A stretch of 13,290 nucleotides of DNA from Tannerella sp. (GCA_031277235.1 JAITMT010000025.1:1-13290), one strand, 5' to 3'. Counted from the stretch's first letter, positions 1 through 6,306 are shown. A program made the numbers and translations. The notes: generated from the letters alone by a model not told the origin.

Positions 1-1139
1 TGCCGCGCGGTACGCAACTGCGCCTGAAACTCGAAGATTACCTGAAACGTATTCAGAAAAGATATGGTTATCAACAGGTTATAACGCCTCATATCGGCGG
101 AAAACAACTTTATATAACCTCCGGGCATTACGAAAAATACGGAAAGGATTCGTTCCAGCCGATTCACACCCCGCAGGAAGGCGAGGAATTTCTGCTGAAA
201 CCGATGAACTGCCCGCACCATTGCGAGATTTACAAGGCTTTTCCTCGTTCCTACAAGGATTTGCCGCTCCGGCTGGCTGAGTTCGGAACGGTTTATCGCT
301 ATGAGCAAAGCGGTGAGTTGCACGGACTTACGCGCGTTCGCGGTTTCACGCAGGACGACGCTCACCTTTTCTGCCGTCCCGAACAAATCAAGGAAGAATT
401 TATAAAAGTGATGGATATTATTTTCATCATTTTCAAAGCGCTTAATTTTGAGAAGTTTGAGGCGCAGATTTCGTTGCGCGATCCGAACGACAAACAAAAA
501 TATATCGGCTCGGACGAAAATTGGGAAAAAGCGGAACGCGCTATCATTGAGGCTTGTAAGGAAAAGGGATTACCTGCAAAAATCGAGTTGGGCGAAGCCG
601 CCTTCTACGGACCGAAACTCGATTTTATGGTGCGTGACGCCATCGGAAGACGCTGGCAGTTAGGCACTATACAGGTTGATTACAATTTGCCGGAGCGTTT
701 TGAACTCGAATATACGGGCGAGGACAATCAGAAACATCGCCCCGTGATGATACACCGCGCACCGTTTGGCTCGATGGAACGCTTTGTGGCTGTGCTGATT
801 GAGCATACGGCAGGCAAATTTCCGCTCTGGCTGGCTCCCGACCAGGTCGCGATCCTGCCCATCAGCGAAAATTACAATGATTACGCCTACCGGGTAGCCC
901 GCGAACTGGAAGCCCAAGACGTCAGCGTAACCGTGGATGACCGCAACGAGAAAATCGGCAGGAAAATACGTGATAATGAGTTGAAAAGGATACCTTATAT
1001 GCTCATCGTCGGCGAAAAGGAAAAGGAAAATAACGAAGTTTCCGTAAGAAAACAGGGCGAAGGTGATAAAGGTTCCCTGAAAATTACTACCTTTGCAGCC
1101 CAAATCGCCGCTGAAATCAGTGGAATGATGGAAAAATAA
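1..1139 (+). CDS. thrS: Threonine--tRNA ligase, 3' part (5' end outside window)
   Basis: Class II aminoacyl-tRNA synthetase that charges tRNA-Thr in the cytoplasm. The gene enters the window already open: complete codons start at base 3 and read PRGTQLRLKLEDYLKR, so the ATG at 204 is internal. About 378 codons are present; the N-terminal TGS/editing domains and part of the catalytic core are missing. Visible elements are the MNCPHHC segment with the zinc-binding Cys, class II motif 2 (RYEQSGELHGLTRVRGF) followed by QDDAHLFC with a second zinc ligand (His), and motif 3 (HRAPFGSMERF), where the His is the third ligand. The anticodon-binding domain begins near FPLWLAPDQVAILP and runs to the stop. 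It is followed after 67 bases by infC, the usual order in Bacteroidales. Nothing looks damaged in the visible part. Confidence 0.98.
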   Translation, partial: PRGTQLRLKLEDYLKRIQKRYGYQQVITPHIGGKQLYITSGHYEKYGKDSFQPIHTPQEGEEFLLKPMNCPHHCEIYKAFPRSYKDLPLRLAEFGTVYRYEQSGELHGLTRVRGFTQDDAHLFCRPEQIKEEFIKVMDIIFIIFKALNFEKFEAQISLRDPNDKQKYIGSDENWEKAERAIIEACKEKGLPAKIELGEAAFYGPKLDFMVRDAIGRRWQLGTIQVDYNLPERFELEYTGEDNQKHRPVMIHRAPFGSMERFVAVLIEHTAGKFPLWLAPDQVAILPISENYNDYAYRVARELEAQDVSVTVDDRNEKIGRKIRDNELKRIPYMLIVGEKEKENNEVSVRKQGEGDKGSLKITTFAAQIAAEISGMMEK

Positions 1140-1178
1140 AACAGATAAAGTATTAATAATTATATAATTAAAACAAAA

Positions 1179-1206
1179 AGGAGGTATAAAATTATTACAG
1201 AATTGA
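1179..1206 (+). promoter_or_regulatory. infC leader with strong but badly spaced Shine-Dalgarno
   Basis: AGGAGG lies at 1179-1184, but the infC ATG is at 1207, a gap of 22 bases, far longer than the usual 5-10. A TGA in the infC frame at 1204-1206 rules out an earlier in-frame start. The triplet correctly spaced from AGGAGG is ATT at 1191, in another frame, which reads ATT ATT ACA GAA TTG AAT GAG AGA CGA CCG and stops at TAA (1221-1223), overlapping the infC start. Bacteroidetes generally make little use of Shine-Dalgarno pairing, so the strong motif is unusual. Its function is unknown. Confidence 0.5.
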
Positions 1207-1794
1207 ATGAGAGACGACCGTAATAAAGAACAACAGTACAGGACAAACGAGCGAATACGTGTTCCTGAAGTACGCCTCGTGGGCGACAATATTACACAGG
1301 GAGTATATCCTACGTCAAAAGCATTGCAAATGGCTGAAGATATGGGTTTTGATTTAGTCGAGATTTCGCCTAACGCCAATCCGCCCGTATGTAAAATCAT
1401 TGATTATCAGAAATTTCTCTATCAGCAGAAAAAACGCATGAAAGAGCAAAAGGCGAAAGCGGTGAGAGTCGTTGTGAAGGAAATACGATTCGGACCGCAG
1501 ACGGACGACCACGACTACAACTTCAAACTCCGTCACGCCAAGGAATTTCTCAGCGGAGGCTCGAAAGTCAAGTCGTACGTGTTTTTTAAGGGGCGGTCTA
1601 TTCTGTTCAAAGAGCAGGGAGAGGTACTTTTGCTGCGGTTTGCCACCGATTTGGAAGAATACGGCAGGGTGGAACAAATGCCCGTTCTCGAGGGAAAACG
1701 GATGACGATTATGATTTCGCCGTCCGTCAAAAAAAGCGCCGGGACAAAACCGGCAGTCGCGGAAAACAGGGAAGAAGAAAAAGTAGAAAAATAA
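1207..1794 (+). CDS. infC: Translation initiation factor IF-3
   Basis: IF-3 binds the 30S subunit, prevents early joining of the 50S subunit and checks initiator tRNA selection. The 195-residue protein has the IF3-N domain (about residues 8-80; EVRLVGDN, DLVEISPNANPPVCKIIDY) and the IF3-C domain (about 85-172; KEIRFGPQTDDHDYNFKLRHA, FFKGR, GKRMTI). Residues about 173-195 form a charged tail rich in Lys and Glu beyond the conserved core, common among Bacteroidetes IF-3 proteins. The ATG at 1207 is the only practical start because a TGA sits directly before it in frame. It is preceded by thrS and followed after 46 bases by rpmI, so the genes are probably co-transcribed. Confidence 0.97.
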   Translation: MRDDRNKEQQYRTNERIRVPEVRLVGDNITQGVYPTSKALQMAEDMGFDLVEISPNANPPVCKIIDYQKFLYQQKKRMKEQKAKAVRVVVKEIRFGPQTDDHDYNFKLRHAKEFLSGGSKVKSYVFFKGRSILFKEQGEVLLLRFATDLEEYGRVEQMPVLEGKRMTIMISPSVKKSAGTKPAVAENREEEKVEK

Positions 1795-1840
1795 TTCTAT
1801 ATAAACAGTTATAAATCAATAAATTAAATTAAAAAAGATT

Positions 1841-2038
1841 ATGCCAAAATTGAAGACTAATTCCGGTGCCAAAAAGAGGTTCGCCCTTACCGGAACAGGT
1901 AAAATTAAGAGAAAGCACGCTTTTAAAAGTCATATTCTGACGAAGAAAACGAAAAAGCGTAAGAGAAATTTGACTCAAACAGGGTTGGTTTCCAATGCGG
2001 ATGCAAACAATATCAAAAAGTTGCTTTGTCTGAAATAA
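1841..2038 (+). CDS. rpmI: 50S ribosomal protein bL35
   Basis: Small, very basic protein of the large ribosomal subunit, 65 residues, the normal family length. The N-terminal signature PKLKTNSGAKKRF and the Lys/Arg-rich middle (KRKHAFKSHILTKKTKKRKR) are diagnostic. The ATG at 1841 follows an A-rich stretch without a Shine-Dalgarno motif, typical for this phylum. It lies in the infC-rpmI-rplT operon. The 102-base gap to rplT is longer than the other spacings and holds possible regulatory structure. Confidence 0.97.
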   Translation: MPKLKTNSGAKKRFALTGTGKIKRKHAFKSHILTKKTKKRKRNLTQTGLVSNADANNIKKLLCLK

Positions 2039-2043
2039 TTTAG

Positions 2044-2121
2044 CGGAGGAGAGATTATTAAAATTCTATTAACCGAATGATTAGCAAGCAAGTTCATTCA
2101 AAAAAAGTGGCGCTAACATTC
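2044..2121 (+). promoter_or_regulatory. rpmI-rplT intergenic hairpin and orphan Shine-Dalgarno
   Basis: The gap between rpmI and rplT holds GGAGGAG at 2044-2050 with no ATG/GTG/TTG start at a fitting distance; ATT ATT at 2054 opens an eight-codon reading frame that ends in TGA at 2078-2080. It is followed by an imperfect hairpin: GAATG-A-TTAGC (2075-2085) pairs with GCTAACATTC (2112-2121), ten base pairs with one bulged A and a 26-base loop. Ribosomal protein L20 represses its own operon in Escherichia coli and Bacillus subtilis through mRNA structures. A similar role here is only inferred from position. Confidence 0.4.
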
Positions 2122-2140
2122 AAAAAACAGTAAAAAAATT

Positions 2141-2488
2141 ATGCCAAGATCAGTAAATCATGTGGCCTCGAGGGCTAAAAGAAAACGGATTTTAAAACTT
2201 ACGAGAGGATATTTCGGCGCTCGTAGAAACGTGTGGACGGTAGCAAAAAACACGTGGGAAAAGGGATTGACGTATGCGTTTCGCGACCGTCGCAACAAAA
2301 AACGCAACTTCCGCGCCTTGTGGATACAGCGTATCAACGCGGGTGCTCGACTGGAAGGATTGTCCTATTCGCGCCTGATGGGCGGATTGAAGGAAGCGGG
2401 TATTGAAATCAATCGTAAAGTCCTGGCAGACTTGGCGATGAACAATCCGGAAGCATTCAAGGCTGTCGTCGCAAAAGCAAAAAAATAA
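2141..2488 (+). CDS. rplT: 50S ribosomal protein bL20
   Basis: bL20 binds 23S rRNA early in 50S assembly and in several bacteria represses its own operon. The 115-residue length is typical. The long basic N-terminal helix is seen as PRSVNHVASRAKRKRILKLT RGYFGARRN (split here only for length), and the globular C-terminal domain contains FRALWIQRINAGAR, YSRLMGGLKEAGIEINRKVL and LADLAMNNPEAF. It is the last gene of the translation operon and is followed within 15 bases by a terminator. Confidence 0.97.
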   Translation: MPRSVNHVASRAKRKRILKLTRGYFGARRNVWTVAKNTWEKGLTYAFRDRRNKKRNFRALWIQRINAGARLEGLSYSRLMGGLKEAGIEINRKVLADLAMNNPEAFKAVVAKAKK

Positions 2489-2500
2489 GTCAGAAAATGA

Positions 2501-2537
2501 AAAAAAGTCCGAATTTATTTTTTTATTCGGATTTTTT
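2501..2537 (+). terminator. Factor-independent terminator of the rplT operon
   Basis: TCCGAAT (2508-2514) pairs perfectly with ATTCGGA (2525-2531), extended by a G-T pair and an A-run/T-run; six T follow the stem. The A-run on the 5' side makes it nearly symmetrical, but no minus-strand gene ends here, so it is best assigned to rplT. Confidence 0.85.
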
Positions 2538-2541
2538 GTTT

Positions 2542-2549
2542 TACCTTTG
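2542..2549 (+). promoter_or_regulatory. Bacteroidetes -7 box TACCTTTG for the small RNA
   Basis: TACCTTTG matches the phylum consensus TAnnTTTG exactly. Transcription would start near 2555-2558. No clear TTTG/TTG -33 element is seen 19-21 bases upstream, where the rplT terminator sits. It opens the transcription unit that ends at the terminator near 2798. Confidence 0.65.
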
Positions 2550-2555
2550 TACGTA

Positions 2556-2798
2556 GAAAATGAGTTTAGCCGCACGTGTTCGATTGGGAAACTCATCAAA
2601 TTGTTTTATAATTCCGAGACACGCTCTTACCGTCAATGGCGGGCTGCAGTTCCGAAAGGAAATGCCTTGTGCACAGCAGATTACAAAGACGATAAAGGCA
2701 CTCAAATCCTGTCATACGGAGTTTTATATATCTACTTGTGCGGCTTTTACATACCTCTCCTGTTCATTGCAATAAGTGTAAATAGGAGAGGTTTTTTT
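2556..2798 (+). ncRNA. Probable Bacteroidales-1 RNA (6S-like)
   Basis: The region directly after rplT is bounded by an exact Bacteroidetes -7 box and a strong terminator but has no credible protein: the ORFs crossing it run through the terminator and into the next gene. The Bacteroidales-1 motif described by computational RNA surveys is known to lie near the L20 gene with such a promoter and terminator, and has been suggested to be 6S-like. Visible structure: ATGAGTTT (2560-2567) with AAACTCAT (2589-2596), a perfect 8-bp stem; AATTCCG (about 2610-2616) with CGGAGTT (2717-2723), seven pairs including one G-T, closing a long inner domain; and TTCC-GAAA-GGAA (2650-2661), a GNRA-capped hairpin. 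A long rod with an open centre fits 6S RNA, the RNA-polymerase-binding regulator. The family assignment rests on position, boundaries and folding, not on a covariance search; exact ends are estimates. Confidence 0.7.
2753..2798 (+). terminator. Terminator of the small RNA
   Basis: ACCTCTCCT (2753-2761) pairs perfectly with AGGAGAGGT (2784-2792) around a 22-base loop and is followed by a T-run to 2798. It sets the 3' end of the RNA and separates it from the next gene. Confidence 0.9.
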
Positions 2799-2809
2799 GT
2801 AGAAAAAAG

Positions 2810-2838
2810 TTGGCAAGTTATAGATAATGAGCAGTTTG
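2810..2838 (+). promoter_or_regulatory. Weak promoter candidate for the beta-barrel gene
   Basis: TTG at 2810-2812 is followed after 18 bases by GCAGTTTG (2831-2838), which keeps TTTG of the -7 consensus but lacks the leading TA. Transcription from here would start near 2845, downstream of the ATG at 2827 and upstream of the ATG at 2863, which supports the later start. Weak evidence alone. Confidence 0.3.
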
Positions 2839-2862
2839 AATCAATTCAAAAAAGAGAATTTT

Positions 2863-3366
2863 ATGGCAACAAAACTATGTACATTTTTATTGGGTATCAC
2901 GTGTTCGCTGTCGGTCGTTTTCGCCCAGGATTCGAAATTTGACCGGAGTAAACTCACGTTCGGCGGAAATTTCGCACTCGGATTTGCCGACGAAAGTACG
3001 ATCATAACTGTTTTACCACAAATAGGTTACAACTTTACGCCCCAAATCAATCTCGGCGCCGGTATCGGCTATTCCTACCACAGATACAAGATTGACGGCG
3101 AAACGGCAAAGTTCAATTACTACGGCATGAACGTTTACGGACGGTTTTTCCCCGCCTCGTTTCTGGTGTTTCAAGTTCAGCCGGAAATCTACTATTCCAC
3201 GCGAAATTTATTTGGCGAAAAAGGCTCCGGAATGGTTCCTGCGCTGATTGTCGGCGCAGGTTTGCGCATGGGAAATGTTACGGCGATGTTGCAGTACGAC
3301 CTCATTCACGACGATTATTCGCCTTACGGGACGAGTATTTTTTATGGCGTAGGCTATATGTTCTGA
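2863..3366 (+). CDS. Small outer-membrane beta-barrel protein
   Basis: Predicted outer-membrane porin-like protein of unknown role. From the ATG at 2863 the product is 167 residues and begins with a signal peptide, MATKLCTFLLGITCSLSVVFAQ, with cleavage expected after VFA. The rest shows alternating short hydrophobic, aromatic-rich strands (LTFGGNFALGF, TVLPQIGYNF, NLGAGIGYSYH, YYGMNVYGRFF, FQVQPEIYYS, ALIVGAGLRM, TAMLQYDLI) and ends in an aromatic residue, SIFYGVGYMF, as expected for an 8-strand beta-barrel inserted by the BAM complex. The frame also opens at 2827, but that would put 12 polar residues before the signal peptide, so 2863 is preferred. Its stop lies one base from the stop of the convergent gene. 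Confidence 0.85.
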   Translation: MATKLCTFLLGITCSLSVVFAQDSKFDRSKLTFGGNFALGFADESTIITVLPQIGYNFTPQINLGAGIGYSYHRYKIDGETAKFNYYGMNVYGRFFPASFLVFQVQPEIYYSTRNLFGEKGSGMVPALIVGAGLRMGNVTAMLQYDLIHDDYSPYGTSIFYGVGYMF

Positions 3367-3367
3367 T

Positions 3368-3997
3368 TCATCGAATCGCTTCGCGGTAAAACTCGCGGCA
3401 CTGTTCCTTGTTGATGTCTATCATGCTGAAATTCAGTTCTTTCATATCGCATACAAACATCTCGCGGATTTGCGAAAGATAGATGAAATCATACTTCAAC
3501 CCGTTGTTCTTCTGAAGTTTGGAAGTATATTGCAGGGTAGAACGGACAGTTTCCGCACTCAGTTTTTCCTTCAGGAAAATGTATAAGCCAAATATCTGAA
3601 AATCACCGTAAAAACCGCCGGAAACTTTACGCACTTTGTTCTCGATAATCCGTTGTAGCGGCATGGCGGCAGCCCAGTATTCGTATTCCTTTTGCCCGAT
3701 TAACCGGTCGTTGATACCGTATCCGTAACCGTTTCGGGTCATATCAATCCAGTCATCCTCAGAGACTTCCATCACGGGACGACCTACCATTTCGTTAATC
3801 AGGGCGTGCGCTACGTCCTTGTCCTCGCGGATGGCGCGCGTAACCTCGATACCGATACCCAACTGCGCATCCTGCAAGTCGGGACGGTCACAGTTTTTCA
3901 ATCCCGAAAATCTCCTGTCCACCAAGTCTATCAGCGAGATACGCGCATAGCGTTCAAAGAAAGTCGTATCATATTTTGGTTTTGCCGCTTCTTTCAT
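3368..3997 (-). CDS. Hypothetical protein, possibly nuclease-like fold
   Basis: A 209-residue soluble protein with no signal peptide or membrane segment; I do not recognise the family with certainty. Notable stretches are FFERYARISLIDLVDRRF (residues 13-30), DRPDLQDAQLGIGIEVTRAI (37-56) and IIENKVRKVSGGFYGDFQIF (117-136). The spacing of D40, then E51-x-T53 after a hydrophobic strand, and a later I-x-x-K-x-x-K helix followed by a hydrophobic strand recalls PD-(D/E)xK nuclease-like folds, but the usual Lys after Glu is Thr here. That link is inference only. The start at 3997 fits a -7 box about 20 bases upstream. It is divergent from the toxin-antitoxin pair and convergent with the beta-barrel gene. 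Confidence 0.75.
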   Translation of the reverse strand: MKEAAKPKYDTTFFERYARISLIDLVDRRFSGLKNCDRPDLQDAQLGIGIEVTRAIREDKDVAHALINEMVGRPVMEVSEDDWIDMTRNGYGYGINDRLIGQKEYEYWAAAMPLQRIIENKVRKVSGGFYGDFQIFGLYIFLKEKLSAETVRSTLQYTSKLQKNNGLKYDFIYLSQIREMFVCDMKELNFSMIDINKEQCREFYREAIR

Positions 3998-4017
3998 CTA
4001 TAACTTAATTTTATTCG

Positions 4018-4025
4018 CAAAGGTA
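4018..4025 (-). promoter_or_regulatory. -7 box TACCTTTG for the minus-strand gene ending at 3368
   Basis: The minus strand reads TACCTTTG, an exact match to TAnnTTTG, 20 bases upstream of the start codon. The start site would be near 4011, giving a leader of about 14 bases. No clear -33 element is seen. Confidence 0.6.
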
Positions 4026-4072
4026 GTTAAAAAACATTATAAATCCTTATTTTTTCACCGGTCTGTTTTTTG

Positions 4073-4122
4073 CATCTGCGTAACTTGATAAATATTTAAA
4101 AGAAATTTTTATCCATCTGCGT
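4073..4122 (+). repeat. Paired direct repeat CATCTGCGT, possible operator
   Basis: CATCTGCGT occurs at 4073-4081 and 4114-4122, 41 bases apart, about four helical turns. The second copy covers the expected -33 region of the -7 box at 4142. Type II antitoxins commonly bind repeats at their own promoter, so these may be operator half-sites. This is inferred from position. Confidence 0.4.
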
Positions 4123-4141
4123 GTAATATGAAAAGTTTATG

Positions 4142-4149
4142 TATATTTG
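4142..4149 (+). promoter_or_regulatory. -7 box TATATTTG for the toxin-antitoxin genes
   Basis: TATATTTG matches TAnnTTTG. Transcription would start near 4156, downstream of the possible ATG at 4128 and upstream of the ATG at 4179, which decides the antitoxin start. No TTTG is seen in the -33 position; the CATCTGCGT repeat lies there instead. Confidence 0.55.
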
Positions 4150-4178
4150 CAGCAGGATTTATTAAAAAGAAAAAAGAA

Positions 4179-4397
4179 ATGGAAACAGTGATCATAAGGG
4201 TAAAAAGCGAGCGTGACAGGCAAAGATTAATCAATTATTCAATGAATAATGGCTGGCAGGCGCAATCTTTTAATGACTTGTTAAACGAGTTCATCGAAAC
4301 GGCTCCGCAGGATGTGCCGATTACTGATGATGAAATTTTGGTAGAAATCAAACAGGTGAGACAAGATGCAAAATCCCTTGAAACGTGTCATTTTTGA
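4179..4397 (+). CDS. Antitoxin of a PIN-domain toxin-antitoxin pair
   Basis: A 72-residue acidic protein that probably neutralises the following PIN toxin. It opens with a short beta-strand-like segment, METVIIRVKSERDRQRL, a helical middle (FNDLLNEFIETA) and an acidic tail (ITDDEILVEIKQVRQDA) likely to wrap the toxin. No specific DNA-binding family can be named with confidence. An in-frame ATG at 4128 lies before the -7 box, so 4179 is chosen. The 3' end overlaps the toxin gene by 32 bases in another frame, which suggests translational coupling. Identification rests mainly on size, overlap and partner. Confidence 0.75.
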   Translation: METVIIRVKSERDRQRLINYSMNNGWQAQSFNDLLNEFIETAPQDVPITDDEILVEIKQVRQDAKSLETCHF

Positions 4398-4791
4398 CTC
4401 AAATATTTGGGTCAGTTTTGCCATTGGAAAACGATTGAATGAATTGAAAATAGCCTTGTTGCATCCAAAAATTGAAGTATTTGTTTGTCGGCGACTGTTG
4501 TGGGAAGTCAAAGTCGTCATCCAAAAGCCTAAACTGCTCAAATATATTTCACAAGACAGGCGAAAAATGCTTTTGGAACTGATGCAAGCATGTCATTGTG
4601 TGGATATTATAGAAAAAATATCCATGTCAAGAGATCCAAACGATGATTATCTTTTGGATTTGGCGGTAACCGTAGATGCCGATTTTCTTGTTACAGGCGA
4701 TCAAGACCTTCTCATTCTCAGAAACCATCAAAATTCGAATATTATTTCTTTTACTTCATTTATGGCTGTGTTAGATTCTCTTGATTTGTAG
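4366..4791 (+). CDS. PIN-domain toxin (COG1569 type)
   Basis: Putative RNA-cleaving toxin, 141 residues, of the PIN family related to VapC. The N-terminal strand VIFDSNIWVSF carries the first acidic residue (D11). E47 lies in LLWEVKVV, and SRDPNDDYLLDLA with VTGDQDLL supplies the further acidic cluster (D90, D93/D94, D112, D114) for metal binding. The order matches the family of toxin components with a DpnD...TGDxDLL tail. All expected acidic positions seem intact, so it may be active. It overlaps the antitoxin by 32 bases, and its last 21 bases overlap the 3' end of the convergent methyltransferase gene. Confidence 0.88.
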   Translation: MQNPLKRVIFDSNIWVSFAIGKRLNELKIALLHPKIEVFVCRRLLWEVKVVIQKPKLLKYISQDRRKMLLELMQACHCVDIIEKISMSRDPNDDYLLDLAVTVDADFLVTGDQDLLILRNHQNSNIISFTSFMAVLDSLDL

Positions 4792-5310
4792 AACTTTGAA
4801 AAATTCCCAAATCACTATTCCCGCCGCAACCGAAACGTTCAACGAGTGTTTAGTACCAAATTGCGGGATCTCGATACAACAATGACATTCGTTAATCACC
4901 TCCTGCTGAACGCCTTTCACTTCGTGTCCCAAAATAATCGCATATTTTTGGTCAGGTGATAACTCCATCGTTTCCAGCGGAATGCTGTTTTCGGTTTGCT
5001 CGATGGCACAGACGTAAAAACCGTTCTTTTTCAACTCCTTAACGCAGTCCGGCGTATTTTTGTAATACCGCCATTCGACAGTTTCTTCCGCACCGAGCGC
5101 CGTTTTATGAATTTCGGCATTCGGCGGAGTTGCCGTAATCCCGCATAAACACACGCTTTCAAGCCTGAAAGCATCGGCTGTCCGGAAAACAGAGCCTACA
5201 TTATTCAAACTTCGGACCTGGTCAAGCACGACTACGAGCGGAATTTTCTCGCTTGTTTTATACTCCTCTGCCGTTAAGCGATTCAGTTCTGTTACTTTTA
5301 GTTTGCGCAT
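4771..5310 (-). CDS. SpoU/TrmH-family RNA 2'-O-methyltransferase
   Basis: Predicted S-adenosylmethionine-dependent RNA methyltransferase with the trefoil-knotted SPOUT fold; whether it acts on tRNA or rRNA cannot be told. From the ATG at 5310 it is 179 residues. The three SpoU motifs are present: motif 1 LDQVRSLNNVGSVFRTADAF (29-48, with N37 and catalytic-type R43), motif 2 AIILGHEVKGV (124-134), and motif 3 IEIPQFGTKHSLNVSVAAGI (146-165, with S156-L157-N158). The frame extends upstream to 5463, but that part is not family-like and crosses the promoter at 5406-5436, so the start at 5310 is preferred. The length fits small TrmH-like proteins without an added N-terminal substrate-binding domain. 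Confidence 0.92.
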   Translation of the reverse strand: MRKLKVTELNRLTAEEYKTSEKIPLVVVLDQVRSLNNVGSVFRTADAFRLESVCLCGITATPPNAEIHKTALGAEETVEWRYYKNTPDCVKELKKNGFYVCAIEQTENSIPLETMELSPDQKYAIILGHEVKGVQQEVINECHCCIEIPQFGTKHSLNVSVAAGIVIWEFFKVLQIKRI

Positions 5311-5405
5311 GAATACTTTAAAAGGAATTGGTAATGTTGTATAGATTCTATTATTTCTGCCATTCTGAACATTATTTATAGCGGTTCCGAATCCGTAATT
5401 TTGTG

Positions 5406-5436
5406 CAAAAATAACACTTTTTTCATGCAAGACAAA
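5406..5436 (-). promoter_or_regulatory. Full Bacteroidetes promoter for the methyltransferase
   Basis: On the minus strand TTTG (plus 5433-5436), a 19-base spacer and TATTTTTG (plus 5406-5413) match the TTTG-N19-21-TAnnTTTG consensus. Transcription would begin near 5399, giving a leader of about 90 bases. This is the best promoter in the window. Confidence 0.75.
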
Positions 5437-5565
5437 AAATATTTCAAAGTTAACATAACACAAACGGATAAAAATAAGGGGCGGTTACCGTCCGTGGAGC
5501 GTTTCTTAGAAGTATCCAAACCTGTTTTTTCGTACCTTTACGGTCAAATTTTAAAAGAAAGAGAT

Positions 5566-6306
5566 ATGAAAACATCAGGTTTGGACGTGCACAAAGATAC
5601 GGTATTTTGTGCGATATACGATGGAGAAAGTTATTCTGTCGTAAAAGAATTTTCGACTACGAGCACTTCGATTCGCTCACTTGGTGAATATATGCAGTCG
5701 GAAAATGTAAAAAAGGTAGCGATGTAAAAGACGCTCAGTGGATAGTCGAACTGCTGCATAAGAATATGTTGCGCGGCAGTCCGGTTCCCGGTCCGATGAT
5801 ACGGGAATTGCGGACTTACACCCGCGAATACAGGTTATTAGTCAATCAGCGTACCAAAGTTTTGACATAAATGGACAGAATTTTGGTCATGTGCGGCATC
5901 CGTTTGGGCAGTTGCATAAGAACATCGACTCCGGGAGTTTTAAGTAGATTGTCGAAGTGTTGATACGCGGAGAAACCGGTTCCGAAGCGCTTGTGCGGTC
6001 AGTTTACGGCAACCGCAAAAACAGAAAATCGGGCAGGTTGAAGGAATGTCTGACCGGCAATATGAAAGCGCATCAGCGCCTGAAACTGATCGCCTGCAAA
6101 CGGCAGTTTGATCTGTCTGAGAATCGGATACAACTCTATTTGAATGAAATGCAAAACTTTACGAAGAACATTTTAGCGAAGAAATCAGCAATCTGACCAC
6201 CTTGCCGGGCGTGAGTCACATCCCGGCAATGATAACCGTAGCCGAAACGGGAGGCGATATGGGCGCCTTTGAGAACAGCGGGAAATTGAACGGGCAAGGA
6301 AACTGA
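5566..6306 (+). pseudogene. Decayed IS110-family transposase
   Basis: Remnant of an IS110-family (DEDD) transposase spread over three frames. The N-terminus MKTSGLDVHKDTVFCAIYDG starts at 5566 and is cut at 5725. Reading resumes as VKDAQWIVELLHKN, without the usual ESTGVYW...GRKSD part, so an internal segment is deleted. A TAA at 5868-5870 interrupts VLT/MDRILVMCGIRLG. A frameshift near 5920 leads to NIDSGSFK, a TAG at 5945-5947, then IVEVLIRGETGSEAL. Another shift near 6175 gives EEISNLTTLPGVSHIPAMIT, the C-terminal Tnp_IS116/IS110/IS902 domain, which ends early at 6306. It cannot make a transposase. IS110 elements have no usual terminal inverted repeats, and the original element ends cannot be placed. 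Confidence 0.88.

Noticed and set aside
660..1400. Minus-strand frame of 246 codons over thrS and infC
   Set aside because: Antisense to two highly conserved genes and spans their boundary.
2547..2942. Plus-strand open frame of 131 codons across the small-RNA region
   Set aside because: It runs through a strong terminator and into the signal peptide of the next gene in another frame; its sequence has no domain character.
5437..5565. Bridge-RNA gene upstream of the IS110 transposase
   Set aside because: IS110 elements can encode such RNA at one end, but no convincing fold was seen here and the element is decayed; element borders are unknown.
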